Below, in pieces: positions 26,647 to 36,259 of a DNA stretch of 36,259 nt. Origin of the DNA: Nitrospirota bacterium (GTDB taxonomy: Bacteria > Nitrospirota > Thermodesulfovibrionia > Thermodesulfovibrionales > JdFR-85); assembly GCA_013151495.1 (NCBI GenBank), contig JAADIE010000031.1, forward strand, positions 1 to 36,259, in the 5' to 3' direction. The notes under the pieces are model-generated. The model saw only the letters and a list, made by a program, of their open reading frames with translations. It did no database searches and had not been told where the DNA came from. Each line of letters begins with the position of its first letter. Position 1 is the stretch's first letter. Both the position numbers and the translations under genes were made by a program.

Positions 26647-29600
26647 AAAAGGTAATATCCTGGTTTATAGAAAACCATGTAGCAGCCAACCTCTTGATGA
26701 TCTTTGTGCTGCTGATGGGTTTTTTTACTGCCATCAATTCAAAGGTTGAGATCTTTCCAGAAACAGCAGCCGACAAGGTAATAATCACCATCGAATACCC
26801 TGGTGCCTCACCATCTGAGGTGGAAGAGGGAGTGGTAAAAAAAGTGGAAGAGGCTATAACCGGGCTTGATGGTATTAAAGACATAAACTCCTTTGCCACA
26901 GAAAGCTCAGCCGTTATAGAGGTAGAGGCTGTAAAGGGATGGGATATAGACAAGCTTTTTGATGATGTGAAGTCAGAGGTAAACAGGATACGCACTCTGC
27001 CTGACAATGCAGAACGTCCGATTATAAAGAAGTTTGTATTCAAGGCACCGGTTCTGAATGTTGCAATATATGGAGATGCACCTCTTGGGCTGCTTAAGGA
27101 TTATGCCGACCGGATAAAGGATGAAATCATAAGCCTTCCCCATGTATCACAGGCAGAGATATTTGGTGTAAGCAGTCCTGAAATAGCCATAGAGATATCT
27201 GAAAAACAACTGCGAAAGTACAATCTAAGCCTTTCGGATGTGGCAGCCCGTATCAGACAGTTCAGTCTTGATCTTGGAGCCGGAGAGATAAGAGAAAAGG
27301 CCGGGTACATACTGCTAAGGGCAAAAGGGAAGAGATACTCAGCCCGTGACTATGAAAACATAGTGATCCTCAGTGCCCCTGATGGCAGGGTGGTTAGGCT
27401 ATCGGATATTGCCACTCTTAAAGATACCTTTGAGGAAAGGGATATCTCTTCCAGATTCGATGGCAAACCTGCTGTGGGAATCCTGGTTTACAGAATTGGT
27501 AAGGAAAATGCCCTTACGGTTTCCAAGGAGGTAAACCAGTATATAGATTCCATAAAAGATACCCTGCCACCTGGCATTCATGTGGATACCTTTGGCGACA
27601 GATCAGAGATACTGAAGGCAAGGCTGTCGCTACTGCTTAAGAATATGGCCTATGGAATGATACTCGTGGTGGTAGTGCTTGGAATATTCCTTAACAGAAG
27701 GCTTTCCTTCTGGATAACCCTTGGAATTCCGATCTCCTTTGCCTTCGGTCTTATACTGTTGCCTCATTACAATGTCTCTATCAATATGATTTCCCTCTTT
27801 GCCTTCATTATGGTCCTGGGTATAGTGGTAGACGATGCTATTGTGGTTGGCGAGAGTGTGTTCAGAAAGAGGCAGGAGGGGCTACCTTCTTTTAAGGCAG
27901 CAGTCGAGGGTACCATGGAGGTGGGAATACCGGTTATCTTCTCGGTGCTTACAACAGTGGCAGCCTTCTGGCCTCTGCTATTGGGTACCGGTGTTATGGG
28001 CAAGGTGATAAAAAACATTCCTATCGTGGTTATTGCTGTGCTGATGGGTTCGTTGCTGGAGGCACTGCTTATTCTTCCATCCCATTTAGAAAGGTCAAAG
28101 CTACCAAAGAGGGGCAGGAAGGAAAACTTTGTTTCAAACTGTCTTGAGGGCTTTATTAAGGGGCCTTACAACAAAATATTAAACTTTTCTCTTAGGTGGA
28201 GATATGTTACTGTGGCGGTTGCGGTAGCTCTTTTACTGATTAGCCTTGGGCTCTGGATAGGTGGCAGGATAAAGTTTACATTTTTCCCCAAGGTGGAAAG
28301 TGACCGGATGATCTGTGAGATAACAATGCCTCCGGGCACACCATATGAGGCAACCCTTAGCATTATAAAGCATGTAGAAGAGGCTGCAAAGGAGGCAGCC
28401 AGAGAGGTAGAGGCAAAAAGGAAGGATAAAGACTCAACCCCATTAATTCGATACATATACTCAATTGTTGGACAGCAGCTTCCCATGGGACACAGGAGTA
28501 CCACGGGGCCACCACCTTCGGGAAGTCATGTGGGCCAGGTGATAGTTCAGCTTATAGGCTCAGAGGAAAGAGAAGACCTCAGCACTTCAGAGGTTACAGC
28601 CATCTGGCGTAAAAAGGTGGGTAAGATCTATGGTGCAGAGGCTGTAAGGTTTTACAGCGAACTTTTCAGTGCTGGAAAAGGGGTCTCTTTTGACTTAACA
28701 ATGGACAATGAGGAATCGCTTCACCGGGCTGTTGAGGAGCTCAAGGCAGAGCTTTCAAAATACCCCGGGGTATACGACATAGAGGACAGCTACATCCCTG
28801 GCAAACAGGAGCTCAGACTAAGGCTAAAGCCGGCTGCCTACTCCCTTGGCATTACCCTTCAGGACCTTGCCCGTCAGACAAGGGCAGCCTTTTATGGCGA
28901 AGAGGCGCTGCGACTACAAAAAGGCCCCGATGAGGTTAAGGTGCTGGTCAGGTATCCAAAACAGGAAAGACAGCATCTTGAAAGCCTTCTTGATATGCGT
29001 ATTCGTACCCCTGATGGCCGACTGGTACCCTTTTATGAGGTGGCTGAGGTGGAAAAGTCTCGTAGTTATGTGACCATTACAAGAAGAGATCGTAAAAGAA
29101 TAGTAACCGTTTCGGCCGAGGTGGATGAAACGGTGATGAATGCAAACGAACTCAGAGAGGAGTTGCTAAGCCGGGTATTACCAGAGTTACAAAGCAAGTA
29201 TCCAGGGCTTAAATACAGCATTGCAGGTGAGGGCAAGGAACAGAAGGAGTCGCTTTCGGATGTGATGAGGGGAATGCTGCTTGCGCTTGTTCTAATTTAT
29301 ACCTTGCTTGCCATACCTCTTAGGTCATTTGTTCAACCAGTTGTTATAATGTCGGCCATACCTTTTGGTATTATCGGAGCAATCTTTGGCCATATTCTGA
29401 TGGGCATGAATCTAAGTATCATGAGCCTTTTTGGTGTGGTGGGCCTGTCGGGCGTGGTGGTTAATGATGCCCTAATTCTGTTTGCAGCTATAAACCGTCT
29501 GAGAAAAAGCGGGCTTAATACACTTGAGGCAATTATAAAAGGCACCGCCGAGCGTTTCCGACCGGTGGTGCTTACCACACTTACTACCTTTGTAGGTCTT

Positions 29601-29768
29601 ATCCCGATCATCTCAGAGCAAAGTGTACAGGCCAAATTTCTTATACCCATGGCCTTGAGTCTGGCCTTTGGTGTGCTGTTTGCAACGGTAATTACCCTTG
29701 TGCTGGTTCCCTGCGGCTACCAGATAATGGAGGATATCCTGAAGGTATTTAAGAAAAGGTCTGCTTAA
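26643..29768 (+). CDS. RND efflux inner membrane permease (AcrB/HAE family)
   Basis: 1041 aa; MKKVISWFIENHVAANLLMIFVLLMGF; GIVVDDAIVVGE; GVVVNDALILFAAINRLR. Confidence 0.95.
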   Translation: MKKVISWFIENHVAANLLMIFVLLMGFFTAINSKVEIFPETAADKVIITIEYPGASPSEVEEGVVKKVEEAITGLDGIKDINSFATESSAVIEVEAVKGWDIDKLFDDVKSEVNRIRTLPDNAERPIIKKFVFKAPVLNVAIYGDAPLGLLKDYADRIKDEIISLPHVSQAEIFGVSSPEIAIEISEKQLRKYNLSLSDVAARIRQFSLDLGAGEIREKAGYILLRAKGKRYSARDYENIVILSAPDGRVVRLSDIATLKDTFEERDISSRFDGKPAVGILVYRIGKENALTVSKEVNQYIDSIKDTLPPGIHVDTFGDRSEILKARLSLLLKNMAYGMILVVVVLGIFLNRRLSFWITLGIPISFAFGLILLPHYNVSINMISLFAFIMVLGIVVDDAIVVGESVFRKRQEGLPSFKAAVEGTMEVGIPVIFSVLTTVAAFWPLLLGTGVMGKVIKNIPIVVIAVLMGSLLEALLILPSHLERSKLPKRGRKENFVSNCLEGFIKGPYNKILNFSLRWRYVTVAVAVALLLISLGLWIGGRIKFTFFPKVESDRMICEITMPPGTPYEATLSIIKHVEEAAKEAAREVEAKRKDKDSTPLIRYIYSIVGQQLPMGHRSTTGPPPSGSHVGQVIVQLIGSEEREDLSTSEVTAIWRKKVGKIYGAEAVRFYSELFSAGKGVSFDLTMDNEESLHRAVEELKAELSKYPGVYDIEDSYIPGKQELRLRLKPAAYSLGITLQDLARQTRAAFYGEEALRLQKGPDEVKVLVRYPKQERQHLESLLDMRIRTPDGRLVPFYEVAEVEKSRSYVTITRRDRKRIVTVSAEVDETVMNANELREELLSRVLPELQSKYPGLKYSIAGEGKEQKESLSDVMRGMLLALVLIYTLLAIPLRSFVQPVVIMSAIPFGIIGAIFGHILMGMNLSIMSLFGVVGLSGVVVNDALILFAAINRLRKSGLNTLEAIIKGTAERFRPVVLTTLTTFVGLIPIISEQSVQAKFLIPMALSLAFGVLFATVITLVLVPCGYQIMEDILKVFKKRSA

Positions 29769-30987
29769 AGAGAAAGCCTACCATCAGTAGCGAAAGAACA
29801 ATTATGGCTCCAACTGTTAGCCAGGCGATAATGTTAAATGAAAGAGAATTGGTGTATTCACCCATAAGTTTTTTGTCGTTTGATAACCTGAGGGCATAAA
29901 CGAGTACAAAGGGGAGTATCAGTCCATTAAGCACTGAAGACATAACCATAAGTGTTATTAGTGGGGCTCCTGGAATGAGCACAAGCAGAGAGGAGATAAC
30001 GATCATGGATGTATAGATCCACATAAACTGGGGTGCCTCACGGAAGGTCTTGTTAACTCCTGCCTCCCAGCCCATTGCCTCACAGGTGTAGTAAGCCGTG
30101 GCCAGGGGTACTATTATTGCACCAAGTATGGAGGCATTGGCCAGGCTTATTGCAAAGATAAGAGCAGAAAGATTTCCGGCAAAGGGCCTGAGTGCCATGG
30201 CAGCCTCTGATGCCTCGTTTATCCTGATGCCAGCAGGAAACAGCGTGGTGGCACAGGTTACTATTATGAAGAAAGAGACAATATCGGTAATGCTGCAACC
30301 GATAATCACATCGAGCCTTGAAGCTGTATAGTCCTCCTTTTTGATACCCTTTTCAGCGATTGATGATTGTAGATAAAACTGCATCCAGGGGGTTATGGTT
30401 GTACCAATGATGGCTATTGTAAGCATAATGTACTCGGAGTCTGCCCTGAAATCTGGCACAAAAAGCCTCTTTGTAACCTCTGACCAGTCGGGCCTTGCCA
30501 TAATACCTGCCACCACATAGCCAAAGTAAAGCACACAGGCCACAAGCAATATACGCTCAACAAATCGGTAGGTTCCCTTGGTAACCAAAAGCCAGATACT
30601 AAGAGCCCCTATTGGAACCATAATGTATTTACTGAGGCCCAGGATTTCCATACTCGCTGCCCAACCAGAGAGGTTTGCCACGGTGGTACCAAGATTTGCA
30701 ATAAATAGCCCTAACATCATATAAAAGGTGACCTTAACACCGTAGCGCTCCCTGATAAGGTCTGAAAGGCCCTTGCCCGTAACCACTCCCATACGGGCCA
30801 CCATTTCTTGGATTACTATCAGTGATATGGTGGTTGGTATAAGGGTCCACAACAGGGCAAGACCAAACCTGGCACCAGCCACTGAGTATGTAGTGATCCC
30901 GCTGGCATCATTGTCTATGTTGGCTGTTATGATGCCCGGGCCCAATACAGAAATAAATAAAGCCAATTTTCTTAAGTACCTTTTCAT
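29749..30987 (-). CDS. Nramp-family divalent metal transporter
   Basis: LGPGIITANIDNDASGITTYSVAGARFGLALLW (DPGN-like TM1 motif, here DNDAS); 11-12 TM. Confidence 0.88.
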   Translation of the reverse strand: MKRYLRKLALFISVLGPGIITANIDNDASGITTYSVAGARFGLALLWTLIPTTISLIVIQEMVARMGVVTGKGLSDLIRERYGVKVTFYMMLGLFIANLGTTVANLSGWAASMEILGLSKYIMVPIGALSIWLLVTKGTYRFVERILLVACVLYFGYVVAGIMARPDWSEVTKRLFVPDFRADSEYIMLTIAIIGTTITPWMQFYLQSSIAEKGIKKEDYTASRLDVIIGCSITDIVSFFIIVTCATTLFPAGIRINEASEAAMALRPFAGNLSALIFAISLANASILGAIIVPLATAYYTCEAMGWEAGVNKTFREAPQFMWIYTSMIVISSLLVLIPGAPLITLMVMSSVLNGLILPFVLVYALRLSNDKKLMGEYTNSLSFNIIAWLTVGAIIVLSLLMVGFLFKQTFS

Positions 30988-31028
30988 AATATGGAGGGTT
31001 CCTTTAGATTATGAAAAAGTTAAGCCCC

Positions 31029-32291
31029 TTATACCTTTTTTCGTTTTCGTTTTGCCTTTGGAGGGAGTATCCTGTCGATTATATCATCTACTGTTACAAT
31101 ACCAAGGAGATACCCCTCGTTGTCAACTACCGGCATTGCCACAAGATTGTATTTCGAGATGGCAGCAGCCACCACATTTTCATCAGCATCGGGTGAAACG
31201 GTTTTCAGGTTTGTTACCATGATGTCCTGGAGTTTTTTGTCAGGGTCTGCTAAAAGGAGTTCTCTAAGTGAAAGCACGCCAAGGAGTTTTTCATCTTTAT
31301 CCACCACATAAATGTAATAGATCGTCTCTATCTCTTCTGCATCTTGCTTAAATCGCTCTATTGCTTCGGAGACCTTAAGTGTGGGCGGATAAGCAATGAA
31401 GTCGTTGGTCATAAGACCACCTGCTGTGTCTTCCTCGTGCTCAAGGAGTTCCTGAATGTCTTCGGCATCCTCAATGTCAAGCCTTTCAAGTATGGCCTTC
31501 ATCTTCTCTGCGGAGATATCACCAAGTATGTCGGCTGCCTCATCAGGTGGCATCTCCTCGATAATGTTCGATGCCTTTTCTGTGTCCATCTCCTCTATAA
31601 TGCTTGCCTGCACCTCAGGTTCAAGCTCCGACAGGGTTTCGGCCGCAGTCTTTACATCAAGGTCCTTGAAGAAATTGGTACCCTCCTGCCTGGAGACCGA
31701 GCTTATGATCTCAGCAATATCAGCAGGATGGAGCTTGGAGACCATCTGCCTTGGCACTGTAAGGGCAATGGTCTTCAGTTTTGGCTCAAGAGGCTGTATG
31801 TAGTTCCAGCTTATCAGGTGGTATGGAAGCTCCACTTTGAACAAACGCAGTAGGTCACTACCCTGCTTTTCTAAGCCAAGCCGTCTCAGGATGCCACGCA
31901 TCCCTGCATCAATAGCCACTAAAACAGCTTTACCCTCGTAGCCCTCTAATTTAATGTCATTAACCCGAACCACCTTTGCACCGGTGGCATCAACGATCTG
32001 TTTGTCAAGGATATCCTTAACAGCATGAAGGTTTTCCTCAGGAAAATCGTACTCTGTGAGGTTTTCTGCAGATAGCTTGGTGGCGATTATTCTTTTGTTA
32101 AAGATATTAATTGTATCCCAGGGAATCCGGTAGTGCTTTTTTTTACGCGAGATTATAAGCGACTCCACCACCGGCAGTGGTGTGCCTTTAACGATCACCA
32201 GGTCCTTCAGCGAGCCGAGTTCCTCGCCTTTTAGATCGAGCACAGGTCTTTTCAGTATCTCACTTACAAAGATTTCTCCAAAGATGGGCAT
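31029..32291 (-). CDS. PRC-barrel / MgtE N-terminal / CBS-pair domain protein
   Basis: PRC-like N-term VLDLKGEELGSLKDLVI; MgtE_N repeats ADIAEIISSVSRQEG..EMPPDEAADILGDI; two CBS motifs; no TM permease domain. Confidence 0.88.
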   Translation of the reverse strand: MPIFGEIFVSEILKRPVLDLKGEELGSLKDLVIVKGTPLPVVESLIISRKKKHYRIPWDTINIFNKRIIATKLSAENLTEYDFPEENLHAVKDILDKQIVDATGAKVVRVNDIKLEGYEGKAVLVAIDAGMRGILRRLGLEKQGSDLLRLFKVELPYHLISWNYIQPLEPKLKTIALTVPRQMVSKLHPADIAEIISSVSRQEGTNFFKDLDVKTAAETLSELEPEVQASIIEEMDTEKASNIIEEMPPDEAADILGDISAEKMKAILERLDIEDAEDIQELLEHEEDTAGGLMTNDFIAYPPTLKVSEAIERFKQDAEEIETIYYIYVVDKDEKLLGVLSLRELLLADPDKKLQDIMVTNLKTVSPDADENVVAAAISKYNLVAMPVVDNEGYLLGIVTVDDIIDRILPPKAKRKRKKV

Positions 32292-32340
32292 CGGCCTTCT
32301 CCAAAAATAAATCTATGTTAGTATAGCCCATGAATGGAAG

Positions 32341-32724
32341 TTAGTCAATCAAGGAAAGCTCATTGATAAACTCTTCTGCAATTGGTTGAAGGTAGGCAAT
32401 ATGGCTTGCTTCGGGCTCCTTCATGTGGGCGCAGTCGCATTCATGGGTAAATCCGTAGGCAAGCCTGAGGGCCTCTAAATAGTCCTTTTTGAATCTACCA
32501 GTAGATACAAACTCCCTTTCAAACCGTTCAATCAGGTCTTGATGGGTAAGGGTGCCAATGTCCTCAAGCCCAAAGAGCCCGAGCAACCCGTATATCATGG
32601 CGTGATAGAGCTTTGTGAGGATGGCCAGATTGCTTATGTTTTCATCCCTTAAAAATCTGGCCTCCTCAAGGCTTTCCCTTGCCTGCCCGAGTCTCTTTTC
32701 TAAGATCTCCTTATTTTTCGACAT
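32341..32724 (-). CDS. HEPN-domain protein
   Basis: LGQARESLEEARFLRDENISNLAILTKLYHAMIYGLLGLFGLE. Confidence 0.75.
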   Translation of the reverse strand: MSKNKEILEKRLGQARESLEEARFLRDENISNLAILTKLYHAMIYGLLGLFGLEDIGTLTHQDLIERFEREFVSTGRFKKDYLEALRLAYGFTHECDCAHMKEPEASHIAYLQPIAEEFINELSLID

Positions 32725-32730
32725 GAATCC

Positions 32731-33300
32731 TCACTTTATGGGAGTTCCCCATTTATCGGAGTAAACAAACTCGTTAACTGGCTTTCTGGGTGGGCCTTCC
32801 TTTTTTTCGGTTGCAGGATAGCCAATTGGAAAAAGACCCACAACCCTGATGTTTTCAGGAATGCCAAGCAGTTTCTTGAGCTCCTCTTCATCAAAGACAC
32901 CAACGAACACAGTACCAAGGCCAAGGGCATGGGCTGCAAGCATGAGGTTTTCAGAGGCTATTCCCATGTCGGTCATGTAATAGGGCTGATTCCAGAGATT
33001 ACCAGATTTTGCCGGGTCAGCACAGGCAACCACTACCACCGGCGCCTCTTTTATTCCCTTTTGTGCCGGATTAACCTTGTATCCAAGGGGCTCAAAAAAG
33101 GATTTAACATAAGTGAGTTCGCTTATCTTTTCCCTTAACTGCTTGTCTCTTACAACCACAAAATGCCAGCACTGAAGATTGGCCCAGGAGGGTGCATTGC
33201 GAACAGCCTCCATTATCTTCAGAATCTTTTCATCCTCAACATCCTGGTCCTTGAACCTCCTTATGCTCCTGCGGGTTTTGATTGCCTCAAAAAGCTCCAT
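32731..33300 (-). CDS. Nitroreductase-family protein
   Basis: MELFEAIKTRRSIRRFKDQDV...APSWANLQCWHFVVV...DMGIASENLMLAAHALGLGTVFVGVF. Confidence 0.93.
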   Translation of the reverse strand: MELFEAIKTRRSIRRFKDQDVEDEKILKIMEAVRNAPSWANLQCWHFVVVRDKQLREKISELTYVKSFFEPLGYKVNPAQKGIKEAPVVVVACADPAKSGNLWNQPYYMTDMGIASENLMLAAHALGLGTVFVGVFDEEELKKLLGIPENIRVVGLFPIGYPATEKKEGPPRKPVNEFVYSDKWGTPIK

Positions 33301-33312
33301 GATTACCTCCCT

Positions 33313-34167
33313 TCATTTACTGTTATGATTACAAAGGCACAGGTTGTCTGCCTGCCACTTGATTGTTGTTGCAATTTTTTTTGGCAGATCCAGCACCCTC
33401 ATGATCTCATCAACCGTCATCTCCGTAAGGTCCTTAAGCAATATTATGCCCTGTCTGATGAGATGACTTGCCAGATTGGCCTTTATTCCACTTAAAATGG
33501 TAACCGGATATAACCTTTTTGCCTCTATCATCTTCTCAAGCCCTCCTTTTTCAGGATACCGCCAGCTCGTTAGCCTGTATCCTGCACAGCGGGCATACTG
33601 GATTGCATCGGTGCTGAATCGGGTATTGGTGACCAGCCAGCCAGAGTAGTCCCTGTCGGGGTATTTTTTTCTGAATACAGGCTCTAAATCCCTGAACCGA
33701 GAGTCCACATAAAGGGCATCTTTGGAGTTAGTGGCCCTGCCTGCACTGTTGTGGTATTTGCACTCTACAACCAGTACGGTGTCTTTGTTGACAGCAACAA
33801 TATCGACTTCGTGCTGGATGCATTGGCCTTTTATAAGCTGACCAACCTTTGTGCTGTAGCCATAGGCCTTGAGCAGTTCGGCAAAATACTGTTCAAAAGG
33901 ATAACCCGATGGGCCTAACTTGAACAGCGCCTTTTTAAGAGAATATCTCATGCCCGAGGCATGATTCAGACGTTTTAGTCTCCGGTAGGCAAGACGATAG
34001 ATTTCACGGGTTTTGGTGTAGTGGCTGATATTGGGTAAGATCTCTTCCATAACCGTCTGGGCGATTTCAGGAGAGGCACCAGAACGTATAAGTGAATTGT
34101 ATAGCTTGTCAGGGTTAAAATCCTCTTCTTTGCCTGAGGATTTGATGATCTTTATGCGGCCTTTCAT
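33313..34167 (-). CDS. ATP-cone / Mrr-type restriction endonuclease-like protein with C-terminal HhH-like region
   Basis: ATP-cone N-term IIKSSGKEEDFNPDKLYNSLIRSGAS; nuclease core HEVDIVAVNKDTVLVVECKYHNSAG (D-x(n)-ExK). Confidence 0.82.
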   Translation of the reverse strand: MKGRIKIIKSSGKEEDFNPDKLYNSLIRSGASPEIAQTVMEEILPNISHYTKTREIYRLAYRRLKRLNHASGMRYSLKKALFKLGPSGYPFEQYFAELLKAYGYSTKVGQLIKGQCIQHEVDIVAVNKDTVLVVECKYHNSAGRATNSKDALYVDSRFRDLEPVFRKKYPDRDYSGWLVTNTRFSTDAIQYARCAGYRLTSWRYPEKGGLEKMIEAKRLYPVTILSGIKANLASHLIRQGIILLKDLTEMTVDEIMRVLDLPKKIATTIKWQADNLCLCNHNSK

Positions 34168-34273
34168 ACATTAATACTATATTAAATGGCTTTTAAGTAG
34201 CAATTCTCCACCGGTAAACCATTTTATTTTCTTCTGAGTCTAATTAAACAAAAATCCATAAAGGAGGTTTACT

Positions 34274-34600
34274 ATGAGGAAATGGGGAGTCTTTTTAATT
34301 ATGGTTATGGTTGTTTTTACTGCCTCTACTGTTTTAGCCGGTAACATAAGCGACCCGCTCATTAAAAAGAGGATGCATACTCAACAGTTAAGGATCAAGC
34401 AGGGAATTAAAGATGGCTCGCTGACCTTAAGAGAGGCCATCAGGCTCGAGCGAGAGCAGGCAAGGATCAGATGTGAAGAAAGGAGATTCAAAGCCGACGG
34501 AGTGCTTACAAAAAGGGAGAGAATAAAACTTCATCGCGATCTCGACAGGGCAAGCCGGCACATATTCAGGGAAAAACATGATAGACAGCGTAGAAACTGA
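34274..34600 (+). CDS. Small secreted basic protein
   Basis: Signal peptide MRKWGVFLIMVMVVFTASTVLAG; strong GGAGG upstream; charged helical C-terminus. Confidence 0.65.
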   Translation: MRKWGVFLIMVMVVFTASTVLAGNISDPLIKKRMHTQQLRIKQGIKDGSLTLREAIRLEREQARIRCEERRFKADGVLTKRERIKLHRDLDRASRHIFREKHDRQRRN

Positions 34601-34615
34601 TGATAAAATATATGT

Positions 34616-34942
34616 ATGGAAAATGATCAGGTTTTAAACGAGGCACTTAAAAAAAGATTTTTTGAAGAGCTTACAGACTCTGAAAAACACTTCTTCTTAA
34701 AGAAGGCAAAGGAGCTTGTATATAAAGAGGGTTACCTTGTTACAGAGGATCTATTTTATTACTGTTATTTCATTACATTGAAAGAACGACTTAGAGGCAC
34801 AGAGCAGGATATAGCAGATGGGCTTCTGCGCTACATTAGGGCAGAAGCCCGCAAAGAAATTGAAGATGAGATAAGCCTTTACAAAAGCCGACTTATTAAA
34901 AAAGAGACAACACAAAACAATAGCTCCCGCCTAATAGAGTAA
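34616..34942 (+). CDS. Hypothetical protein, helical
   Basis: 108-aa ORF in the intergenic space before the desaturase; no recognised motif. Confidence 0.5.
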   Translation: MENDQVLNEALKKRFFEELTDSEKHFFLKKAKELVYKEGYLVTEDLFYYCYFITLKERLRGTEQDIADGLLRYIRAEARKEIEDEISLYKSRLIKKETTQNNSSRLIE

Positions 34943-35022
34943 AGATAGTCCTCCGACTGCCCTCTTGACAGACTGATTTTTAAGGATATAATTATAACTA
35001 TCAGTTTCAGGAATTATTAAAT

Positions 35023-36063
35023 ATGGATACCAGGGATCAACAGGCATACACAATAAATACACTCCGTAAAGAGCTGATGCCCTATGCCAGGCCCGACCGT
35101 AAAAGGGCCATTGTTCAGCTATTAAATACCATGCTGCCATATGCCTTGTTATGGGGTGTGCTTATTTATATGCTAAAGAATGACTATCCTTTGTGGGCTG
35201 TAGTGTTTTTGATGTTTCTGGCTTCCCTTTTTCTTCTTCGTATTTTCATCTTTTTTCACGATTGTGCTCATGGATGCTTTTTTGAATCCCAGAAGGCAAA
35301 CACCATCCTCGGGTATATAACAGGCGTTTTAACCTTTACCCCTTTCAGGTACTGGCAGAAGAATCATCTTATACACCACGGCACCTATGCAGACCTTGAC
35401 CGTAGAGGTATAGGGGATATCTGGACCCTGACTGTTGAGGAGTATCTGAAAGCTTCGAGATGGAAGAAACTGGGTTACAGGCTGTACCGCAACCCACTGG
35501 TGTTTTTGTTGCTTGGCCCTGGTTACATATTTTTGATTGCTCAGCGGTTTATGCACCGGTGGGAAGACAAAGACGTTCGCCACAGCGGCGCATACACCAA
35601 TCTGGCAATTGCCCTGATACTGCTTGTTTCACATTACACAATAGGGCTAAAAACATACCTGCAGATACAGATTCCTGTAATGTTGATTGCAGGAGCACTG
35701 GGGGTATGGCTTTTTTATGTACAGCATCAGTTCGAGGGAGTGTACTGGGCACGCCACGATGAGTGGGACCCACTTAAAGCTGCCCTTTATGGAAGCTCTT
35801 ATTACAAACTGCCAAAAATACTTCAGTGGTTTACTGGCAATATTGGCCTTCACCACATCCACCATGTACTGCCTCGTATTCCAAATTACTATCTGCAAAA
35901 ATGCTACGACGAAGTACCCTTTCTTCAGAAGGTAAAACCACTTACAATCCGCAAGAGCCTTAAATCCCTTTGGCTTAACCTCTGGGATGAAAAACATCAG
36001 AAACTTGTGAGTTTCCGTGAGCTTAAAAAGTATTACGGCTCCTTTGGGGAACAGAAGAGGTAG
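35023..36063 (+). CDS. Fatty acid desaturase-family membrane protein
   Basis: Histidine boxes HDCAHG, HLIHHGTYAD, HHIHH with TM helices. Confidence 0.93.
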   Translation: MDTRDQQAYTINTLRKELMPYARPDRKRAIVQLLNTMLPYALLWGVLIYMLKNDYPLWAVVFLMFLASLFLLRIFIFFHDCAHGCFFESQKANTILGYITGVLTFTPFRYWQKNHLIHHGTYADLDRRGIGDIWTLTVEEYLKASRWKKLGYRLYRNPLVFLLLGPGYIFLIAQRFMHRWEDKDVRHSGAYTNLAIALILLVSHYTIGLKTYLQIQIPVMLIAGALGVWLFYVQHQFEGVYWARHDEWDPLKAALYGSSYYKLPKILQWFTGNIGLHHIHHVLPRIPNYYLQKCYDEVPFLQKVKPLTIRKSLKSLWLNLWDEKHQKLVSFRELKKYYGSFGEQKR

Positions 36064-36174
36064 GTTAATACAAAATTTCATCATGGTTGTTACTTTCCTT
36101 TGACAATAATTTAAAATGCTATATAATAAGTAAACAAAAAAATACTTATCTAATTATTGAAAGGGAAATCGTTT

Positions 36175-36259
36175 ATGATTCCTAAATGGCTCGATAAAAG
36201 ATATGAAATTCTATGGAAAACGTTTAAAACCTCACCATTCCGTGTTGATGATGCTGCTC
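36175..36259 (+). CDS. 5' end of a further CDS, truncated by window edge
   Basis: AAAGGGAAATCGTTT-ATG start; MIPKWLDKRYEILWKTFKTSPFRVDDAA open to window end. Confidence 0.55.
   Translation, partial: MIPKWLDKRYEILWKTFKTSPFRVDDAA

Noticed and set aside
26555-27043. Minus-strand 162-aa ORF across the adaptor/RND junction
   Set aside because: Low-complexity Ser/Thr-rich antisense translation of the RND genes.
31344-31853. Plus-strand 169-aa ORF inside the CBS/MgtE_N gene
   Set aside because: Antisense to a strong domain-supported CDS.
32341-32724. HEPN gene as toxin of a HEPN-MNT pair
   Set aside because: No nucleotidyltransferase (MNT) ORF adjacent; neighbours are a nitroreductase and the CBS protein.

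Overview
A gene-dense ~36 kb bacterial chromosomal segment, probably from an anaerobic, sulfur-metabolising lineage (taxonomy not established). No rRNA, tRNA, CRISPR array, prophage or transposase was seen. Main content: a SGNH hydrolase / nucleosidase-GT2 fusion / ParB-like / SPL-type radical SAM / RHH-PIN toxin-antitoxin / aldo-keto reductase block; a TusA-DsrE-OsmC operon with a sigma-54 activator; OsmC-metF; DUF4139, site-2 protease, PEP carboxykinase; NfeD-slipin-YifB; a DUF3365 (CxxCH) histidine kinase with a sigma-54 response regulator and a YeiH-type transporter; a TetR-TolC-MFP-RND efflux operon; Nramp plus a PRC/MgtE_N/CBS protein; HEPN, nitroreductase, ATP-cone/Mrr nuclease; and a fatty acid desaturase. 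The most unusual signal is a three-copy intergenic structured element (842-968 +, 3394-3508 -, 9201-9357 +). All copies share short conserved blocks (GARCGG..TTTCAG, CCTCGGAGC, TGGATG, GCGAGAATGAG). The helices between and around the blocks differ in sequence between copy 3 and copies 1/2 but stay self-complementary, including an outer stem that closes the element with one conserved mismatch. This looks like an undescribed structured RNA or folded-DNA element family. Three intergenic regions also carry good -24/-12 sigma-54 promoters, two of them with inverted-repeat activator-site candidates, next to genes for two sigma-54 activators.
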